64,000 nt of DNA, taken from the NCBI RefSeq assembly GCF_009709675.1, contig NZ_WMLB01000016.1, positions 1 to 64,000 of the forward strand, read 5' to 3'. This DNA comes from Agromyces bracchium (GTDB lineage: Bacteria; Actinomycetota; Actinomycetes; Actinomycetales; Microbacteriaceae). Under the pieces are notes generated by a model. The model ran no database searches and was not told where the DNA came from. It worked only from the letters and a program-made list of their open reading frames with translations. Of this stretch, positions 50,653-59,366 are shown piece after piece. The translations under genes and the position numbers were made by a program. Numbering within the stretch: the stretch's first letter is position 1; the number at the start of each line of letters is the position of its first letter.

Positions 50653-51282
50653 TCAGTCGTGAGCGGCGAGCGCGCCCCGCTCGAGTCCGAGCATGCCCTC
50701 GACGGCGCCGTGGATCATCGATCCGCGTGCGCTCGCATCGCCCCATCGCACGAGCGCCTGCGCGTTCAGTCCGTCGATCATGCCGAGCAGCTGCCAGGCC
50801 GCGGCCGCGGCATCCGTCGTCTGGAAGCCCGCGGTCGCCGCGCCGTCCTCGATGACGCCCTGCACGACGGCCTGCCAGGCGTCCATCTGCTCGCGGACGG
50901 ATGCCGCGAGCGCCTCGTTGCGGCGGCCCATCGCCCAGGCCTCGACCCAGACGATCGTCACGTCGTCGCGCGTGCCGTCGAGGAGGGTGTCGAGCAGTGC
51001 GCCGAGCCGCTCCCGCGGGCCGGGACGGGCGGCGAGGAAGGCGGCGACCTCGTCGATCTCGTCGGCGACGATCGTCGCGAACGTGTCCGCGACCAGTGCG
51101 TCCATGCTCGGCTGGTAGTGCGCGACGAGCGCGGGCGCGACGCCGGCGCGGGCCGCGATCGCCCGCAGCGTGACGGCCGTCAGGCCCTGCTCGAGGGCGA
51201 GCACGCGCGCCGCCTCGGCGATCTCGGCGGATCGCTCGGCGGGGCTCTTGCGAGCGGCGCGGGTGCGGACGGGTGTTGACAT
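50653..51282 (-). CDS. TetR/AcrR (BetI-like) regulator
   Basis: 209-residue regulator. Helix-turn-helix SAEIAEAARVLALEQGLTAVTLRAIAARAGVAPALVAHYQPSMDALVADTF (about 18-68) and a BetI-type C-terminal domain (WVEAWAMGRRNEALAASVREQMDAWQAVV). Divergent from the NCS1 permease operon with a palindrome in between, so it most likely represses that operon and itself. Confidence 0.88.
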   Translation of the reverse strand: MSTPVRTRAARKSPAERSAEIAEAARVLALEQGLTAVTLRAIAARAGVAPALVAHYQPSMDALVADTFATIVADEIDEVAAFLAARPGPRERLGALLDTLLDGTRDDVTIVWVEAWAMGRRNEALAASVREQMDAWQAVVQGVIEDGAATAGFQTTDAAAAAWQLLGMIDGLNAQALVRWGDASARGSMIHGAVEGMLGLERGALAAHD

Positions 51283-51313
51283 CGTCAGGCCAGTCTAGGT
51301 AGTCTCCCACGTT

Positions 51314-51351
51314 ATTGATCGCATGATCAATATATCGATCCGCTCGATCGA
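51314..51351. promoter_or_regulatory. palindromic operator between TetR and permease genes
   Basis: ATTGATC-GCAT-GATCAAT (51314-51331) is a perfect 7-bp inverted repeat, and TCGAT ... ATCGA (51335-51339/51347-51351) follows. This AT-rich block stands out in the GC-rich surroundings and lies in the 101-base divergent promoter region. Confidence 0.75.
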
Positions 51352-51383
51352 ACATCCCGCCGTCGAACGATGAGGTTCCGCAC

Positions 51384-53009
51384 ATGAGCATCCAGACCCC
51401 GGAGGAGATCCGCGCCGACGTCGCCGCGACGCCCTCCGCGCCCGCCGCGCCCGCGGCATCCGCCCACGCCCCTGCCCACGCCGCCGCGGCCGCCGCCCCC
51501 GCCGCCCCGACCGCCGACCGCGTCGGCCACGTCGAGCAGCACGGCACCGAGCACGTGCCCGCCTCCGAGCGCCACGGCCGCCCCTCGAGCCTCTTCTGGG
51601 TGTGGATGTCGGCCAACGTCGGCTACCTCTACTTCGTCGTCGGCGGCGTCCTGATGCTCCTCGGCCTGCCGCTCTGGGAGGCGCTCGCGATCACCGTCGT
51701 CGGCAACCTCTGGTGGGCGCTCGTCGGCTGGCTCGCGGTGAGCGGCCCGGTCTCGGGCTCGCCGAGCGTGTCGATCATGCGCGCCATGTTCGGCATCCGC
51801 GGCAACAAGGTCTTCGGCGCGGGCCTCGGCGTGCTGATCGGCCTCTTCTACGAGATCATCAACGTCGCGTTCGCGACGCTCGGCGCGATCGCCCTGCTCG
51901 CCCACTTCGGCATCGGCCTGCCGGCCGGGGGCGAGTGGATCGTGCTCGCCGTCATCGGCGTCCTGAGCTTCGTGATCGGCGTCTACGGCCACGCGACGAT
52001 CCTCGCGCTCGCGCCGTGGTTCTCCGCCGCGCTCGCCGTGGTGTTCGTCGTGCTCGCGGTCTTCGTCTTCGGCGCGGCCGACTGGACGTACGAGGTCGAG
52101 CCGCTGCCCGTCGCCGACCACTGGGCGCTCGTCATGCTCGGCTTCGCGATCGTCGCCTCGAGCCCGCTGTCGTGGGGCATCGGCGCCGACTACGCGCGCT
52201 ACCTGCCGGCGGATGTCTCGAAGAAGGCCGTGGCCTGGTACACGGCGCTCGGCGGCTTCGTCCCGGCCGTGCTCATCGGTGCGCTCGGCGTCGTCGCCGG
52301 CACCGCGATCGACATGACCGACCCCGAGCTCACGATCGGCGAGATCGTGCCCGCGTGGTTCACGCCGCTCTTCCTCGGCATGATCGTGCTCTCGAGCATC
52401 ACGAACAACGTGCTCGTCGCCTACTCGACCGGCTTCTACGCGCAGGCGCTCGCCGAGCGCATCTCGCGCGCCGCGACCACGATCGTCACCGGAATCGTCG
52501 CGACGGCCGTCGCGGGCTGGGTCCTGTTCCTCTCGCCGAGCTTCCTCGACGCGCTGAGCGCCTCGCTCGAACTCGCGGTCACCGTGTTCGGCCCCCTCGT
52601 GTCGATCTACGCCATCGACATCGTGCTCCGCCGCAACCGCTACGACGGCGCCGCGCTCGACGACACGCGTCGCGGCGGCCCGTTCTGGTACCGCGGGGGC
52701 GTGTTCCTCCCGGGGGTCGTCGCGATGGTGACCGCCATCACGATCGCGGTGCTCTCGGCCAACACGACGCTCTACGTCGGCCCGATCTCGAACGCCCTCG
52801 GCGGCGCCGACCTGTCGGCCCTCGTCGGCCCGGTGCTCGGCGCCGGCATCTACGCCCTGCTGTGGCTGACCACCGACCCGTACCGCGACCCCGCGAAGCG
52901 TCCCGGCGCGGCATCCGGTGCGCCCGAGGCATCCGTCGCTGCCGCACCCGCTGCCATCATCGAGACGGATGCCGCGGCATCCGCCCGCACGAACGGAGAC
53001 CACGCATGA
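51384..53009 (+). CDS. NCS1-family purine/cytosine-type permease
   Basis: 541-residue transporter with about 12 transmembrane helices preceded by a long Ala/Pro-rich cytoplasmic N-terminus (about 60 residues). Family motifs: WVWMSANVGYLYFVVGGVLM, GSPSVSIMRAMFGIRGNKVF, SPLSWGIGADYARYLP, NNVLVAYSTGFYAQAL. NCS1 members carry nucleobases, hydantoins, allantoin or related heterocycles with Na+ or H+. Stop overlaps the next gene (ATGA). Together with the following deiminase and amidase it suggests import and hydrolysis of a nitrogen-rich compound. Confidence 0.88.
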   Translation: MSIQTPEEIRADVAATPSAPAAPAASAHAPAHAAAAAAPAAPTADRVGHVEQHGTEHVPASERHGRPSSLFWVWMSANVGYLYFVVGGVLMLLGLPLWEALAITVVGNLWWALVGWLAVSGPVSGSPSVSIMRAMFGIRGNKVFGAGLGVLIGLFYEIINVAFATLGAIALLAHFGIGLPAGGEWIVLAVIGVLSFVIGVYGHATILALAPWFSAALAVVFVVLAVFVFGAADWTYEVEPLPVADHWALVMLGFAIVASSPLSWGIGADYARYLPADVSKKAVAWYTALGGFVPAVLIGALGVVAGTAIDMTDPELTIGEIVPAWFTPLFLGMIVLSSITNNVLVAYSTGFYAQALAERISRAATTIVTGIVATAVAGWVLFLSPSFLDALSASLELAVTVFGPLVSIYAIDIVLRRNRYDGAALDDTRRGGPFWYRGGVFLPGVVAMVTAITIAVLSANTTLYVGPISNALGGADLSALVGPVLGAGIYALLWLTTDPYRDPAKRPGAASGAPEASVAAAPAAIIETDAAASARTNGDHA

Positions 53010-54040
53010 GCTGGCGCATGCCCGCCGAGACGGCCCGCCACGAGCGCACCTGGATGGCGTTCCCGAGCGGGGGCCCGACCCTCGGCGAGACCGCCGCCGA
53101 GCGCGAGGAGGCGTACGCGGCGTGGACTGCGGTCGCCCACGCGGTCGCCGAGTTCGAGCCGGTGACGATGCTCGTCGACCCTGGCGAGCGCGAGCGCGCC
53201 GCACGGATGCTCGGCGACGGCGTCGCCCAGGTCGAGGCGCCCGTCGACGAGTACTGGATGCGCGACCACGGACCCACGTTCGTCGTCGACGACGAGCGCC
53301 CGGGCGTGCTCGGCGCGGTCGACTGGACGTTCAACGGCTGGGGCGACCACGCGTGGTCGGAGTGGCGGAAGTCGGCCGAGCACGCCCGCATCATCGCCGA
53401 GCTCGTCGGCGCCGAGCTCGTCTCGAGCGCGCTCGTGAACGAGGGCGGCGGGATCCACGTCGACGGCGAGGGCACGGTGCTGCTGACGGACACCGTGCAG
53501 CTCGATCCGCGGCGCAACCCGTACGCCGACCGCGCCCGCGTCGAGGCCGAGATGGCCCGCACGATCGGCGCGACGAAGGCCGTCTGGCTGCCGCGCGGAC
53601 TCACGCGCGACTACGACGAGTTCGGCACGAACGGGCACGTCGACATCGTCGCGACGCTCGCCGCGCCGGGCCGCATGCTCCTGCACCGCCAGGACTCGGC
53701 GGAGCACCCCGACTTCGAGGTCACGCGCGAGCTGCGCGAACTGCTCTCCGAGCAGACGGATGTCACGGGCCGGCGCTTCGAGATCCTCGACCTGCCCGCG
53801 CCCGCCGCCGTCCGCGACGACGATGGCCTCGTCGACTGGAGCTACGTGAACCACCTGGTCGTGAACGGCGGCGTGATCGCCTGCGGCTTCGGCGATGAGC
53901 GAGCGGATGCCGCGGCGCGCGACATCCTCGAAGCGGCCTACCCCGGGCGCCGAGCCGTGACGGTCGACGCCCGGCCGCTGTTCGCCCGCGGCGGCGGCAT
54001 CCACTGCATCACGCAGCAGCAGCCGGAGGTGGCACGATGA
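53006..54040 (+). CDS. agmatine deiminase family protein
   Basis: 344-residue guanidino-group hydrolase of the peptidylarginine deiminase fold. Conserved motifs: EYWMRDHGPTFVVDD, TFNGWG, VNEGGGIHVDGEGTVLLTDTVQL, EFGTNGHVDIVATL and the catalytic cysteine near the C-terminus in ARGGGIHCITQQQP. Agmatine deiminase makes N-carbamoylputrescine and ammonia. No carbamoylputrescine hydrolase of the nitrilase type is nearby, so the true substrate may be another guanidino compound brought in by the NCS1 permease. Overlaps both neighbours by four bases. Confidence 0.86.
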   Translation: MSWRMPAETARHERTWMAFPSGGPTLGETAAEREEAYAAWTAVAHAVAEFEPVTMLVDPGERERAARMLGDGVAQVEAPVDEYWMRDHGPTFVVDDERPGVLGAVDWTFNGWGDHAWSEWRKSAEHARIIAELVGAELVSSALVNEGGGIHVDGEGTVLLTDTVQLDPRRNPYADRARVEAEMARTIGATKAVWLPRGLTRDYDEFGTNGHVDIVATLAAPGRMLLHRQDSAEHPDFEVTRELRELLSEQTDVTGRRFEILDLPAPAAVRDDDGLVDWSYVNHLVVNGGVIACGFGDERADAAARDILEAAYPGRRAVTVDARPLFARGGGIHCITQQQPEVAR

Positions 54041-55869
54041 GCTCCGCCGCGACCAGCCGTGGGTCGAGTAGCAGCGACGCAGTCGCCGCGTATCGAGACC
54101 CGGACGCTGAGGGCCTCGATACGGGCGCTCCTGCGTCGCGTCCTACTCGACCGACGGGAGCCTTCGACGTCGTCGAGGCGTCGATCGCCGACCTGCGCGC
54201 CGCGCTCGAGTCGGGTGCCGTGACGAGCGTCGGCCTGCTCGACGCGTACCTCGCGCGCATCGCGGCGTACGACGCGCCCGGCACCGCGACCGCGCTCAAC
54301 GCGCTCGTCGTCATGAACCCCGAGGCGCACGCCGACGCGGAGGCCTCCGACGCGCGCCGCGCGCGCGGCGAGGTGCTCGGCCCGCTCGACGGCATCCCGT
54401 ACACGGCGAAGGACAGCTATCTGGCTCGCGGCCTCACGGCGGCGGCGGGTTCGCCTGCGTTCGCCGACCTCGTCGCCCAGCGCGATGCTTTCACGATCGA
54501 GCGCCTGCGGGCCGGCGGCGCCGTGCTCATCGGGCTGACGAACATGCCGCCCATGGCGAACGGCGGCATGCAGCGGGGCGTCTACGGTCGCGCCGAGTCG
54601 CCGTACAACGCCGAGTTCCTGACCGCGGCGTTCGGGTCGGGTTCGTCGAACGGTTCGGGCACGGCGACCGCTGCGTCGTTCGCGGCATTCGGCCTCGGCG
54701 AGGAGACCTGGTCGTCGGGCCGCGCTCCCGCCTCGAACAACGCGCTCTGCGCGTACACGCCGTCGCGCGGCGTGATCTCGACGCGCGGCAACTGGCCGCT
54801 CGTGCCGACGATGGACGTCGTCGTGCCGCACACGCGCACCATGGCCGACCTGCTCGAGGTGCTCGACGTGATCGTCGCCGACGACGCCGAGAAGCGCGGC
54901 GACTTCTGGCGCGTGCAGCCCTGGGTGTCGATCCCGCGTTCCTCCGAGGTGCGGCCGGAGTCGTACGTCGGGCTGGCGCCCGCGGACCTCGTCGGCACCC
55001 GCATCGGCATCCCGCGCATGTACGTGAACGCCGACCAGCTCGCCGGCACGGCCGAGCCCGGGGCATCCGTCGGCATCGGCGGCCCGACCGGGCAGCGCAT
55101 CGAGACCCGGCAGTCGGTCGTGGACCTCTGGGAGGCCGCGCGTCGCGACCTCGAGGCCGCCGGTGCCGAGATCGTCGAGGTCGACTTCCCGGTCGTGTCG
55201 AACTACGAAGGCGACCGTCCCGGCGCACCCACCGTGTTCACGCGCGGGTTCGTCACCCCCGAGTACCTCAAGCGCGAGATCGTCGACCTGTCGGCGTGGG
55301 CATGGAACGACTTCCTCGACGCGAACGGCGACCCGGCGCTCTCGTCGCTCGTCGACGTCGACGGGGCGACGATCTTCCCGCACCCGGCCGGCGCGCTGCC
55401 CGACCGGTACACCGGGTTCGACGACGACATCGCCGAGTACCCCGGCTGGGTGCGGTCGCACCCCGGCGCGACGTTCGACGACATGCCCGAGCTCGAGGAG
55501 GGCCTGCGCGGCCTCGAGGAGACGCGCCGCGTCGATCTCGAGCAGTGGATGGGCGGGCTCGGCCTCGATGCCGTCGTCTTCCCGGCCGTCGCCGATGCGG
55601 GGCCCGCAGACATGGACGTGAACGAGGCATCCGCCGATCTCGGCTGGCGCAACGGCGCGTGGGTCGCGAACGGCAACCTCGTGCCCCGTCATCTCGGCAT
55701 CCCGACCGTGACCGTTCCCATGGGCACGATGGCCGACATCGGGATGCCGGTGGGCCTCACGTTCGCCGGCCGCGCCTACGACGACACCGCGCTGCTGCGG
55801 CTCGCGGCGGCGTTCGAGGCGACCGGCGCCCGCCGCACCGAGCCGCCGCGGACCCCGCGCCTCGGCTGA
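54037..55869 (+). CDS. amidase signature family hydrolase
   Basis: 610-residue amidase. The Ser-cisSer-Lys triad can be placed as Lys125 (GIPYTAKDSY), Ser203 (FGSGSSNGSG) and Ser227 (TWSSGRAPA), with the 24-residue spacing between serines seen in the family; the GGS motif before the nucleophile is changed to TWSS. The N-terminal about 40 residues are not part of the amidase fold and encode two translated copies of the dispersed hairpin repeat in opposite orientation (GSSSSDAVAAYRD and GLDTGAPASRPTRPT). No in-frame ATG, GTG or TTG follows before the conserved region. Last gene of the permease-deiminase-amidase operon. Confidence 0.87.
   Translation: MSSAATSRGSSSSDAVAAYRDPDAEGLDTGAPASRPTRPTGAFDVVEASIADLRAALESGAVTSVGLLDAYLARIAAYDAPGTATALNALVVMNPEAHADAEASDARRARGEVLGPLDGIPYTAKDSYLARGLTAAAGSPAFADLVAQRDAFTIERLRAGGAVLIGLTNMPPMANGGMQRGVYGRAESPYNAEFLTAAFGSGSSNGSGTATAASFAAFGLGEETWSSGRAPASNNALCAYTPSRGVISTRGNWPLVPTMDVVVPHTRTMADLLEVLDVIVADDAEKRGDFWRVQPWVSIPRSSEVRPESYVGLAPADLVGTRIGIPRMYVNADQLAGTAEPGASVGIGGPTGQRIETRQSVVDLWEAARRDLEAAGAEIVEVDFPVVSNYEGDRPGAPTVFTRGFVTPEYLKREIVDLSAWAWNDFLDANGDPALSSLVDVDGATIFPHPAGALPDRYTGFDDDIAEYPGWVRSHPGATFDDMPELEEGLRGLEETRRVDLEQWMGGLGLDAVVFPAVADAGPADMDVNEASADLGWRNGAWVANGNLVPRHLGIPTVTVPMGTMADIGMPVGLTFAGRAYDDTALLRLAAAFEATGARRTEPPRTPRLG
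54061..54100 (-). repeat. dispersed hairpin repeat inside the amidase coding sequence, reverse copy
   Basis: GGGTCGAGTAGCA, core GCGACgcaGTCGC, then CGCGTATCGAGACC; translated as GSSSSDAVAAYRD. Confidence 0.87.
54113..54157 (+). repeat. dispersed hairpin repeat inside the amidase coding sequence, forward copy
   Basis: GCCTCGATACGGGCGC ... GCGTCCTACTCGACCGACGG, oriented opposite to the copy 12 bases upstream; translated as GLDTGAPASRPTRPTG. Confidence 0.85.
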
Positions 55870-55936
55870 CACCGCCCGCGCGAGGCCCGGTCCGGCCGAA
55901 CGGACCGGTTCCCGGGGCAATTTCCGTCTTCGAGAT

Positions 55937-55973
55937 GAGGGAGAAAGGTAGCCGGCGACTACCTTTCTCCCTC
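55937..55973. terminator. terminator hairpin after the amidase operon
   Basis: Perfect 15-bp stem GAGGGAGAAAGGTAG (55937-55951 with 55959-55973), 7-base loop. Its purine-rich arm is unusually AT-rich for this genome. Confidence 0.8.
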
Positions 55974-56012
55974 GGTCGCGAGGCGGATCCCCTGCTCGAC
56001 TACCATTCGGGG

Positions 56013-56240
56013 ATGACGACTCCCGGCTCGATCGAAGACGTCCCGATCGGCGGCGAGATGATCCGCCTCGGCCAGTTCCTGAAGTTCGCGGGGCTCCTCG
56101 ACTCCGGCGGTGAGGTGAAGGAGGTCATCGCCGAAGGCATGGTGACCGTGAACGGCGAGGTCGACCTCCGCCGCGGTCGGCAGCTCCACCCCGGCGACAT
56201 CATCGAGTTCGAGGGGCACCGCCGTCGCGTCCAACCGTGA
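56013..56240 (+). CDS. S4 RNA-binding domain protein
   Basis: 75-residue protein consisting of one S4-like domain of the YaaA/YlmH small type: IRLGQFLKFAGLLDSGGEVKEVIAEGMVTVNGEVDLRRGRQLHPGDIIEFEGHRRRVQP. Such proteins bind structured RNA, often rRNA or tRNA. TACCAT ends six bases before ATG 56013, suggesting leaderless transcription. Confidence 0.86.
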   Translation: MTTPGSIEDVPIGGEMIRLGQFLKFAGLLDSGGEVKEVIAEGMVTVNGEVDLRRGRQLHPGDIIEFEGHRRRVQP

Positions 56241-56392
56241 GACGTGCGCCGATCCCGACCGATCGGTGAGCGCTGGCGAAGTCAGAAGCAGTCAGGCTTG
56301 ACCGGAATCGTCGTTCACTTGTTGAATGGTGCGCGGACGGGCCGTCCGCGAAGGGTTCCCGGCCTCGAGCCCGCCCGGATGGGAAGTCTGCA

Positions 56393-57148
56393 ATGGCGCA
56401 GTACGACGTGGGAGACCGCTCGGCGATCGTGACGGCCGCGGGCAGCGGCCTCGGCCGGGCGACCGCGCTGCTCCTCGCCGCGAACGGCGCCTCGGTGCTC
56501 GTGAACGACATCGAGGCCGATCGCGCGAACGCCGTGGTCGACGAGATCCGAGCGGCGGGCGGGATCGCCGAGGCATCCCCCGGCGACGTCTCGGACCCGG
56601 CATGGATCGCGGCCTCGATCGAGCAGGCGAACGCGATCGCGCCGCTGCGCATCGCGGTCGACAACGCGGGCATCGGCGGCGCGGCAGCGCCGATCGGCGA
56701 CTATCCGGATGACTCGTGGGATGCCGTCATGGACCTCAACGTGAACGCGACCTTCCGCAACCTCAAGGCGCAGCTGCCGCCGATCGTGGCGAACGGCGGC
56801 GGCTCGATCGTCGTCATGAGCTCGGTGTTCGGCAGCGTCGCGTTCCCCGCGCAGTCCGCCTACGTGACCTCGAAGCACGCGCTCGTGGGTCTCACGAAGA
56901 CCGCCGCCGCGGAGTACGCCCCCGCCGGGGTGCGCGTGAACGCGGTCGGCCCGGCGTTCATCAAGACGCCCATGCTCACCGCCCACGCCGACGAGGCGCT
57001 CATCGAGCTGCTCGTGACGAAGCATCCGATCGGCCGCCTCGGCGAGCCCGAGGAGGTCGCCGCCCTCGTCGCGTTCCTCGCGAGCGACGCGGCGAGCTTC
57101 ATCACCGGGAGTTACCACGTGATCGACGGCGGGTACGCCGCCGTCTGA
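56393..57148 (+). CDS. short-chain dehydrogenase/reductase
   Basis: 251-residue classical SDR. Cofactor motif AIVTAAGSGLGRATALLLA with VNDIEADR at strand 2 (Asp favours NAD), DNAGIGG (NAG motif), and the catalytic set Ser in VVMSSVFGS, Tyr/Lys in SAYVTSKHALVG, plus the C-terminal FITGSYHVIDGGYAAV. Substrate unknown. GGAAG precedes the ATG. The 152 bases upstream hold a possible -35/-10 pair (TTGACC at 56298). Confidence 0.9.
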   Translation: MAQYDVGDRSAIVTAAGSGLGRATALLLAANGASVLVNDIEADRANAVVDEIRAAGGIAEASPGDVSDPAWIAASIEQANAIAPLRIAVDNAGIGGAAAPIGDYPDDSWDAVMDLNVNATFRNLKAQLPPIVANGGGSIVVMSSVFGSVAFPAQSAYVTSKHALVGLTKTAAAEYAPAGVRVNAVGPAFIKTPMLTAHADEALIELLVTKHPIGRLGEPEEVAALVAFLASDAASFITGSYHVIDGGYAAV

Positions 57149-57174
57149 CCCCCGAGCCGGTCGTCGCGATCGGC

Positions 57175-58821
57175 TCAGGCGACGTCGAACGTGCGCTCGT
57201 GCAGCCCGGTCGCCCCATCGGGGGCGACCGGCGCGCGGTCGGCGGTCTGCACCTCGCCGTCGGCCGAGATCGCGCGCACCCGGATCGTGTGACGGCCGGG
57301 CGCGGCATCCCACTCGTACCGCCACTGCACCCAGGTGTCGGCCGAGATCGCCGTCGCGAGCGTCGCGGGCTGCCATGCGCCGTCGTCGACCTGCACCTCG
57401 ACCGCCGCGACCCCGGTGTGCTGCTGCCAGGCGACCCCGGCGACGACCACGGCGCCGGCCGAGACCTGCTGCCCCACGCGCGGCACGTCGATGCGCGAGG
57501 AGAGCTTGATCGGGCCGCGCTCACTCCAGCCGCGGTCGGACCAGTACGCGCGATCGAGGTCGAACCGGGTGACCTCGAGCTCGGTCACCCACTTCGTCGC
57601 CGAGACGTAGCCGTAGAGGCCCGGCACGACCATCCGCACCGGGAAGCCGTGCTCGACGGGCAGCGGCGTGCCGTTCATCCCGACCGCGAGGATCGCCTCG
57701 CGGTCGGGGTCGGTAAGGACGTCGAGCGGGGTGGACGCGGTGAACCCGTCGATGCTGCGCGAGAGCACCATGTCGGCGTCGGCGCTCGGCGAGGCATGCG
57801 CGAGCAGCTCGCGGATCGGGTGGCCGAGCCACACGGCCGTGCCGATGAGGTTCCCGCCGACCTCGTTCGAGACGCACGCGAGCGTCGTGACGCTCTCGCC
57901 GAGGGGCAGTGCGAGCAGGTCGTCCCACGTGAGTTCGACCTCTCGGTCGACCATGCCGTGGATCCGCAGTCGCCAGTCCGCGGGATCGACCTGCGGCACG
58001 TTCAGCGCGGTGTCGATGCGGTAGAACTCGCCGTTCGGCGTGATGACCGGGGCGAGCCCGTCGATGCCGAGCTCGGCGGATGCCGGAACCGACGCCCTCG
58101 TCGCGGGCGCGGGCAGCTTCAGCGCCTCGCGGACCGTGCTCACCGCTCGGGACCCGGCCGAGAGCGCGGTCGACGCGATCGCGGCGAGGACGCCGACCGC
58201 GGCGGTGCCGCCGGCCCACACGAGGAAGCGCCGTCGGTCGAGGTCGGCGACGTTCGGGGCGGCAGCCGCGGCCGCGCCGGAAGCCTCCGCCGGGCGCGCA
58301 GGGGACGTGTCCGGGGCCGCCGCGGCACCCGTCGCGGGGCCCGGCGCCGCGACCCGTTCCGGAACGGCGACCCGCTCCGCGGGCAACCGCACCAGCAGCA
58401 TCGACAGCGCACCCATCGCCGCGACGGCTCCGATCGCCGCAGGCAGGATCGCGAGGACCGAGGCGTTCGCCCGCGTCGCGGCCGCCAGCGCCCCGAACAC
58501 GCCGAGGAAGGCGAAGAGCCCGCGACCCCAACGGGGATGCCGCGCCTCGAGGATGCCCGCGAGGGCGCCGACGATGACGAGCACCACGCCCACGCCGATG
58601 AGCAGTGCGAGCTTGTCGGCGGTGCCGAACAGGGCGATCGCGGCATCCTTCGCCCACGGCGGGGCGACGTCGATGAGGAGCCCGCCGATCGACGTGAACG
58701 GCGACGCCGTCGCGGAGATGATCGCCGCCGCGAGCTCGCCCGCCCCGGCGCCGAAGGTCGCGGCCGCGACGCCCGCCAGCGCGGGCCGCAGCCGTCCGAC
58801 GGGCGCGCGTTCGGTCGGCAT
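57175..58821 (-). CDS. membrane-anchored molybdopterin-dependent oxidoreductase (sulfite oxidase fold)
   Basis: 548-residue protein. N-terminal membrane part with four helices (about 10-150), an Ala/Pro-rich linker, another hydrophobic segment after RRRFLVWAGG, then the sulfite-oxidase-type Mo domain: WRLRIHGMVDREVELTWDDLLALP and Mo-ligand Cys in TTLACVSNEVGGNLIGTAVWLGHPI; FPVRMVVPGLYGYVSATKWVTELEV. It ends with a dimerisation Ig-like domain. Likely acts outside the membrane on an unidentified substrate (sulfite, or methionine sulfoxide as in YedY-like proteins). Confidence 0.88.
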   Translation of the reverse strand: MPTERAPVGRLRPALAGVAAATFGAGAGELAAAIISATASPFTSIGGLLIDVAPPWAKDAAIALFGTADKLALLIGVGVVLVIVGALAGILEARHPRWGRGLFAFLGVFGALAAATRANASVLAILPAAIGAVAAMGALSMLLVRLPAERVAVPERVAAPGPATGAAAAPDTSPARPAEASGAAAAAAPNVADLDRRRFLVWAGGTAAVGVLAAIASTALSAGSRAVSTVREALKLPAPATRASVPASAELGIDGLAPVITPNGEFYRIDTALNVPQVDPADWRLRIHGMVDREVELTWDDLLALPLGESVTTLACVSNEVGGNLIGTAVWLGHPIRELLAHASPSADADMVLSRSIDGFTASTPLDVLTDPDREAILAVGMNGTPLPVEHGFPVRMVVPGLYGYVSATKWVTELEVTRFDLDRAYWSDRGWSERGPIKLSSRIDVPRVGQQVSAGAVVVAGVAWQQHTGVAAVEVQVDDGAWQPATLATAISADTWVQWRYEWDAAPGRHTIRVRAISADGEVQTADRAPVAPDGATGLHERTFDVA

Positions 58822-58902
58822 GCCCTCAGGCTACGTCCGTCCGGGTGGCGGAGCGCACGCGCAGGCACCGCCGTAAGCGGTTCGTAAGCAGGCCCGGTCC
58901 GG

Positions 58903-59307
58903 CTACACCCAGGGCAGCGTCGGGAGCACCTGGTCGGTCAGGAACGAGAACGACTGCGTCACGGCGCTCATGACCCAGCCGAACAGGGTGACGGCGGCCG
59001 TCACGATCCACGCGATCGTCTGCTCCTGGCGGGTGCCGAGCACGCGCCGGCCGTCGACGTCCTTGGCGCTGTTGGTGAGCGTCAGCACGAGGTCGACGAG
59101 CCACCAGATGCCGAAGCCGCCGACGGTGATGAGCTTCAGGACGCCGGTTCCGACCTTGCCGAGGTAGAACCGGTCGACGCCGAGCACGCCGAGCAGCCAG
59201 GCGAACAGCCACGTGGCGACGAACGAGCGGGTGGAGGTCGCGTCCTGTGCGGCTCGTGCGACCTGAGGGTTCTGGCCGGGCGCCGGGCCCGGCGGGTAGG
59301 CGGTCAT
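58903..59307 (-). CDS. TM2 domain-containing protein
   Basis: 134-residue membrane protein. A Pro/Gly-rich N-terminus is followed by the TM2 domain: SFVATWLFAWLLGVLGVDRFYLGKVGTGVLKLITVGGFGIWWLVDLVLTL, two helices joined by the DRF loop, and a third hydrophobic helix (AWIVTAAVTLFGWVMSAV). AGGGGGAA precedes ATG 59307. Role unknown. Confidence 0.87.
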   Translation of the reverse strand: MTAYPPGPAPGQNPQVARAAQDATSTRSFVATWLFAWLLGVLGVDRFYLGKVGTGVLKLITVGGFGIWWLVDLVLTLTNSAKDVDGRRVLGTRQEQTIAWIVTAAVTLFGWVMSAVTQSFSFLTDQVLPTLPWV

Positions 59308-59366
59308 GACGATTCCCCCTTCGTCACCGTCCACGATGCCGCCGGACGGCCCGGCGCTGCGAGGCC

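Noticed and set aside
50468..51616. Upstream extension of the RecB-like nuclease gene
   Set aside because: The frame is open, but ATG 50467 has a strong Shine-Dalgarno and matches the conserved start; the extension lies over the TetR gene and permease start.
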